DNA from: Betaproteobacteria bacterium
GTDB lineage: Bacteria; Pseudomonadota; Gammaproteobacteria; Burkholderiales; Ga0077523
DNA length: 64,000 nucleotides
Direction of reading: 5' to 3'
NCBI GenBank assembly: GCA_016125475.1
Contig: WGLR01000019.1
Location: 56,746-120,745, forward strand
In this document: in pieces, positions 61,718 through 64,000 of the stretch
Layout of the letters: the number at the start of each line of letters is the position of its first letter
How positions within the stretch are numbered: position 1 is the stretch's first letter
Notes under the pieces: generated by a model
Database searches by the model: none
What the model saw: only the letters and a program-made list of their open reading frames with translations
What the model was told of the DNA's origin: nothing
Position numbers and translations under genes: made by a program

Positions 61718-62251
61718 TCAGTCGTCCTGGAGGGGTTGCCCGGGAAACAGCACGTCGGCAAATCCGAAGTTGCGGAGATCCCGGATGCGCATCGGATAGA
61801 GGATGCCCGCGAGATGGTCGCATTCGTGCTGGACCACCCGCGCGTGAAAGTCCGCGACCGTCCGCTCCACGGGCCGGCCTTCGTCGTCGAACCCCCGGTA
61901 GCGGAGGTGTCTGTAGCGCGGAACGAGACCCCGCATGCCCGGTACGGAGAGGCACCCCTCCCAGCCCTCCTCGACTTCGTCGGAGAGCGCTTCGAGCTCG
62001 GGGTTGATGAGCACGGTGTACGGAATCTCGTCGCTCTCCGGGTATCGCGGGCTCCTGAAGCCTCCGAAGATGACCACCTGCAGACCCACCGCGATCTGCG
62101 GTGCGGCAAGCCCCGCGCCATTCTGCGCGCGCATCGTGTCCGACATGTCCGCGATCAGTTCGCGAAGTTCCGGTGTTCCGAAACGCTCGACGGGACGGGC
62201 CGGCTCCAGCAGCCGCGGGTCCCCCATGCGTATGACATCACGAACGCTCAT
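61718..62251 (-). CDS. def: Peptide deformylase
   Basis: A 177-aa metalloenzyme that removes the N-formyl group from nascent proteins. The three motifs are [18 protein letters not shown] and QHECDHLAG; the metal ligands are Cys in the second and the two His in the third, and Glu in HECDH is the catalytic base. It is away from fmt, which is unusual for the primary deformylase, so it may be a second copy. It overlaps the preceding phosphorylase gene by 14 bp. Confidence 0.95.
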   Translation of the reverse strand: MSVRDVIRMGDPRLLEPARPVERFGTPELRELIADMSDTMRAQNGAGLAAPQIAVGLQVVIFGGFRSPRYPESDEIPYTVLINPELEALSDEVEEGWEGCLSVPGMRGLVPRYRHLRYRGFDDEGRPVERTVADFHARVVQHECDHLAGILYPMRIRDLRNFGFADVLFPGQPLQDD

Positions 62252-62999
62252 GATCGACGACCACCCTTTCGACGATGCGACGTGCGCGCCCCAGGGCTTC
62301 CTGCATGACGGCCCTTATCGCGTCGAGACTGATACCACCGCTGCTCGTGCCCCGGCCCGCCGCATGGTTCGCGACGACGGCGATCGTCGCGTAGGACAGG
62401 GAAAGCTCCCTCGCGAGCGCGGCTTCGGGCATCCCCGTCATCCCGACCATCGTCGCACCATCACGCTCGAGCCGGTCTATCTCGGCTGCCGTCTCCAGCC
62501 GCGGCCCCTGGGTCGTCGCATAGACCCCTTCCGGCACGATCGGCTCCCCTACCGCGGCCGCTGCTCCGAGCAAGGCCGCACGCAGGTGTGGACAGTAGGG
62601 ATGCGTGAAATCGACGTGCGTGACGGGCTGATCCGGACCTTCGAAGAAGGTGCACTTCCGCCCCCAGGTGTAATCGAGTATCTGGTTCGGCAACGCCAGG
62701 GTGCCAGGTCCGAGCTCCGGTGCGATGCCCCCGACCGAGGCAATCGACACGACCCGTGTGACCCCTTCGGCGTGCAGGGCCCAGAGATTTGCACGATAGT
62801 TGACCTGGTGGGGCGCGATGGTGTGGCCATATCCGTGACGGGCCAGAAAGATGACCGGAATCCCTCCCATCCGGCCGAAGGTCAGTGCGCCCGAGGCTTC
62901 CCCGTATGGCGTCCGGGCCACCTGTCGCCGGACGATCTCGAGATTCGAGAGTTCCGTGAGTCCGGTGCCGCCGATGATGCCGAGTACGGGCGCGCTCAT
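62238..62999 (-). CDS. S-methyl-5'-thioinosine/thioadenosine phosphorylase
   Basis: A 253-aa purine nucleoside phosphorylase of the MTAP/MTIP group that recycles methylthio-nucleosides from polyamine synthesis. Motifs: [12 protein letters not shown] at the N-terminus, [25 protein letters not shown] (RHG...H part), [36 protein letters not shown] and [14 protein letters not shown]. Placement with hpt is what is seen for bacterial MTI phosphorylases that feed hypoxanthine to Hpt. ATG 62999 overlaps the hpt stop (ATGA). Confidence 0.9.
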   Translation of the reverse strand: MSAPVLGIIGGTGLTELSNLEIVRRQVARTPYGEASGALTFGRMGGIPVIFLARHGYGHTIAPHQVNYRANLWALHAEGVTRVVSIASVGGIAPELGPGTLALPNQILDYTWGRKCTFFEGPDQPVTHVDFTHPYCPHLRAALLGAAAAVGEPIVPEGVYATTQGPRLETAAEIDRLERDGATMVGMTGMPEAALARELSLSYATIAVVANHAAGRGTSSGGISLDAIRAVMQEALGRARRIVERVVVDHERS

Positions 63000-63556
63000 T
63001 GCCCGTGCTCCTGCGTGTTCAGCGCGTAGATGGCCGGCAGGTTTCGCCACGCCCCATGGACATCCATGCCGAACCCGAAGACGTACCGATTGGGCACGCG
63101 CAGCCCCACGAAGTCCGCTTTGACGGGGACTTCCCGGACCAGATCCTTCTCGCACAGCACCGCGATGTGCACCGCGAGCGCCCCCTTGCTCAGGAGCGCG
63201 TCCCGGATCGCGGTCAGCGTGATCCCTGCGTCGAGAATGTCGTCGAGCACGAGTATCGTGCGGCCCTTCACGTCCTCCCGCGGTGCGACGAACCACTGGA
63301 TGCTCGCCCCCCGCGTCGACCCGCCGTAACGGGTTGCGTGGATGTAGTCGAGTTCGAGCGGAAACTTCAGCAGCGGCAGCAGCTGGCCGCAGAAGACCGA
63401 CGCGCCGCGCATCACCTGGAGCACCAGCGGGAAAGTGTCGGCGAGCCGCGCCGTGACATCCTGACCGATCCGTTCAACTGCTGCCCGGGTCTCGGATTCG
63501 TCGAATATCAGGTCTGCGCCGTCGAACAACCTCAGGGCTTCTTCTCGCGAGATCAA
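62996..63556 (-). CDS. hpt: Hypoxanthine-guanine phosphoribosyltransferase
   Basis: A 186-aa purine salvage enzyme making IMP/GMP. The PRPP motif is TILVLDDILDAGITL, the flexible loop contains DYIHATRYGGSTRG and FVGLRVPNRYVFGFGMD binds the base. Close coupling with the MTI phosphorylase suggests a methylthio-nucleoside to IMP salvage path. It starts 6 bp after the galU stop. Confidence 0.95.
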   Translation of the reverse strand: MISREEALRLFDGADLIFDESETRAAVERIGQDVTARLADTFPLVLQVMRGASVFCGQLLPLLKFPLELDYIHATRYGGSTRGASIQWFVAPREDVKGRTILVLDDILDAGITLTAIRDALLSKGALAVHIAVLCEKDLVREVPVKADFVGLRVPNRYVFGFGMDVHGAWRNLPAIYALNTQEHGQ

Positions 63557-63562
63557 GGGCGA

Positions 63563-64000
63563 CTACTCCGCCAGGTCCGACTGGACGGACTTCAGGAACG
63601 TGGTGAATTCGTCCGCGATCTCGGGGTGCCTGAGCGCGAAATTGACGTTTGCCTGGAGATAGCCGAGCTTGGAACCGCAGTCGTAGCGGGTTCCCTCGAA
63701 CTCCCACGCGAGCACCGATTCGGTCCCCAGAAGCGCCGCGATGCCGTCCGTGAGCTGGATCTCTCCTCCGGTCCCTTTCCCGATCTTCTCGAGAAACCCG
63801 AAGAGGGAGGCCGTCAGAATGTACCGCCCGACGACCGCGAGGTCCGAGGGCGCGGCCTTCGGCTCCGGCTTTTCGACGATCCCCGACAACCCGTGCAGGC
63901 GGGGTCCGATCGGCGCGCCCGAGATGATTCCGTACTTCTTCGAGTCCTGGGGCGGGATCTTCTGAACTGCCAGCACGGAGTGCCCGTGCTCGGCGTGCAC
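63563..64000 (-). CDS. galU: UTP-glucose-1-phosphate uridylyltransferase, C-terminal part
   Basis: The last 145 residues of GalU; the start lies beyond the window. GalU makes UDP-glucose for envelope polysaccharides. KYGIISG, GIVEKPEPKAAPSDLAVVGRYIL (block ends), GTGGEIQLTDGIAALL and GTRYDCGSKLGYLQANV are GalU signatures. The frame runs off at base 64000. Confidence 0.95.
   Translation of the reverse strand: MHAEHGHSVLAVQKIPPQDSKKYGIISGAPIGPRLHGLSGIVEKPEPKAAPSDLAVVGRYILTASLFGFLEKIGKGTGGEIQLTDGIAALLGTESVLAWEFEGTRYDCGSKLGYLQANVNFALRHPEIADEFTTFLKSVQSDLAE

Overview
The window is high-GC DNA from a flagellated, Gram-negative, betaproteobacterium-like chromosome. The evidence is the fatty-acid cluster order (yceD-rpmF-plsX-fabH-fabD-fabG-acpP-fabF-mltG-tmk-holB-pilZ), the divergent rluC/rne pair, map-glnD, a def/MTI-phosphorylase/hpt/galU group and a lateral fliC-flaG-fliD-fliS-fliT cluster. 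No rRNA or species-specific marker is present, so the lineage stays at class level and is an inference.

Host backbone, left to right. The end of a hydrogenase-maturation operon (hypD partial, hypE) converges on a GMC oxidoreductase. Then come tRNA-Leu(UAA), motA-motB, a membrane-anchored methyltransferase, an HDOD protein with an overlapping GYF-like membrane protein, and a TrmH-type RNA methyltransferase. After a first island (see below), the long minus-strand lipid/cell-envelope operon runs from about 21.1 kb down to 11.7 kb. Maf and an RsmI-like methylase follow on the plus strand, then sppA-Rieske-gph-rluC (minus), rne (plus), a low-molecular-weight tyrosine phosphatase, uvrB and an aromatic/aspartate aminotransferase. 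After a second island there is a FAD monooxygenase-DUF2783-hmgA aromatic-degradation operon, map, glnD, the flagellar filament cluster (minus) with a recognisable sigma-28 promoter in front of fliC, and def-mtnP-hpt-galU (galU runs off the end).

Island 1 (about 9.58-11.62 kb) is flanked by two same-orientation copies of a sequence matching the XerCD dif site. The copy at 9560-9587 has both recombinase half-sites and the TGTATA centre. The copy at 11602-11629 keeps only the XerC half and the centre. No recombinase gene lies between them. This is what an element that integrates at dif with the host's XerC/XerD would look like, and it implies the window is in the replication terminus region. Its cargo is a 163-aa unknown protein, a ParB-like-domain protein, a 65-aa single-pass membrane protein and a tRNA/tmRNA-like 3' remnant.

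Island 2 (about 33.0-47.58 kb) is inserted in tRNA-Asn(GUU) and bounded by a perfect 45-bp direct repeat. It carries a tyrosine integrase, several unknown genes, a VapE-type primase-helicase, an 850-bp origin-like region with palindromes and nine TGGACC/GGTCCA hexamers, a P27-type small terminase, three related coiled-coil proteins and a tail tape measure protein. It has no large terminase, portal, capsid, tail tube or lysis gene, so it looks like a phage satellite rather than an autonomous prophage. At its right end an AT-richer, opposite-strand three-gene cassette (HEPN-like RX4H protein, three-pass coiled-coil membrane protein, TIR-domain protein) is the best candidate for an undescribed anti-phage system.
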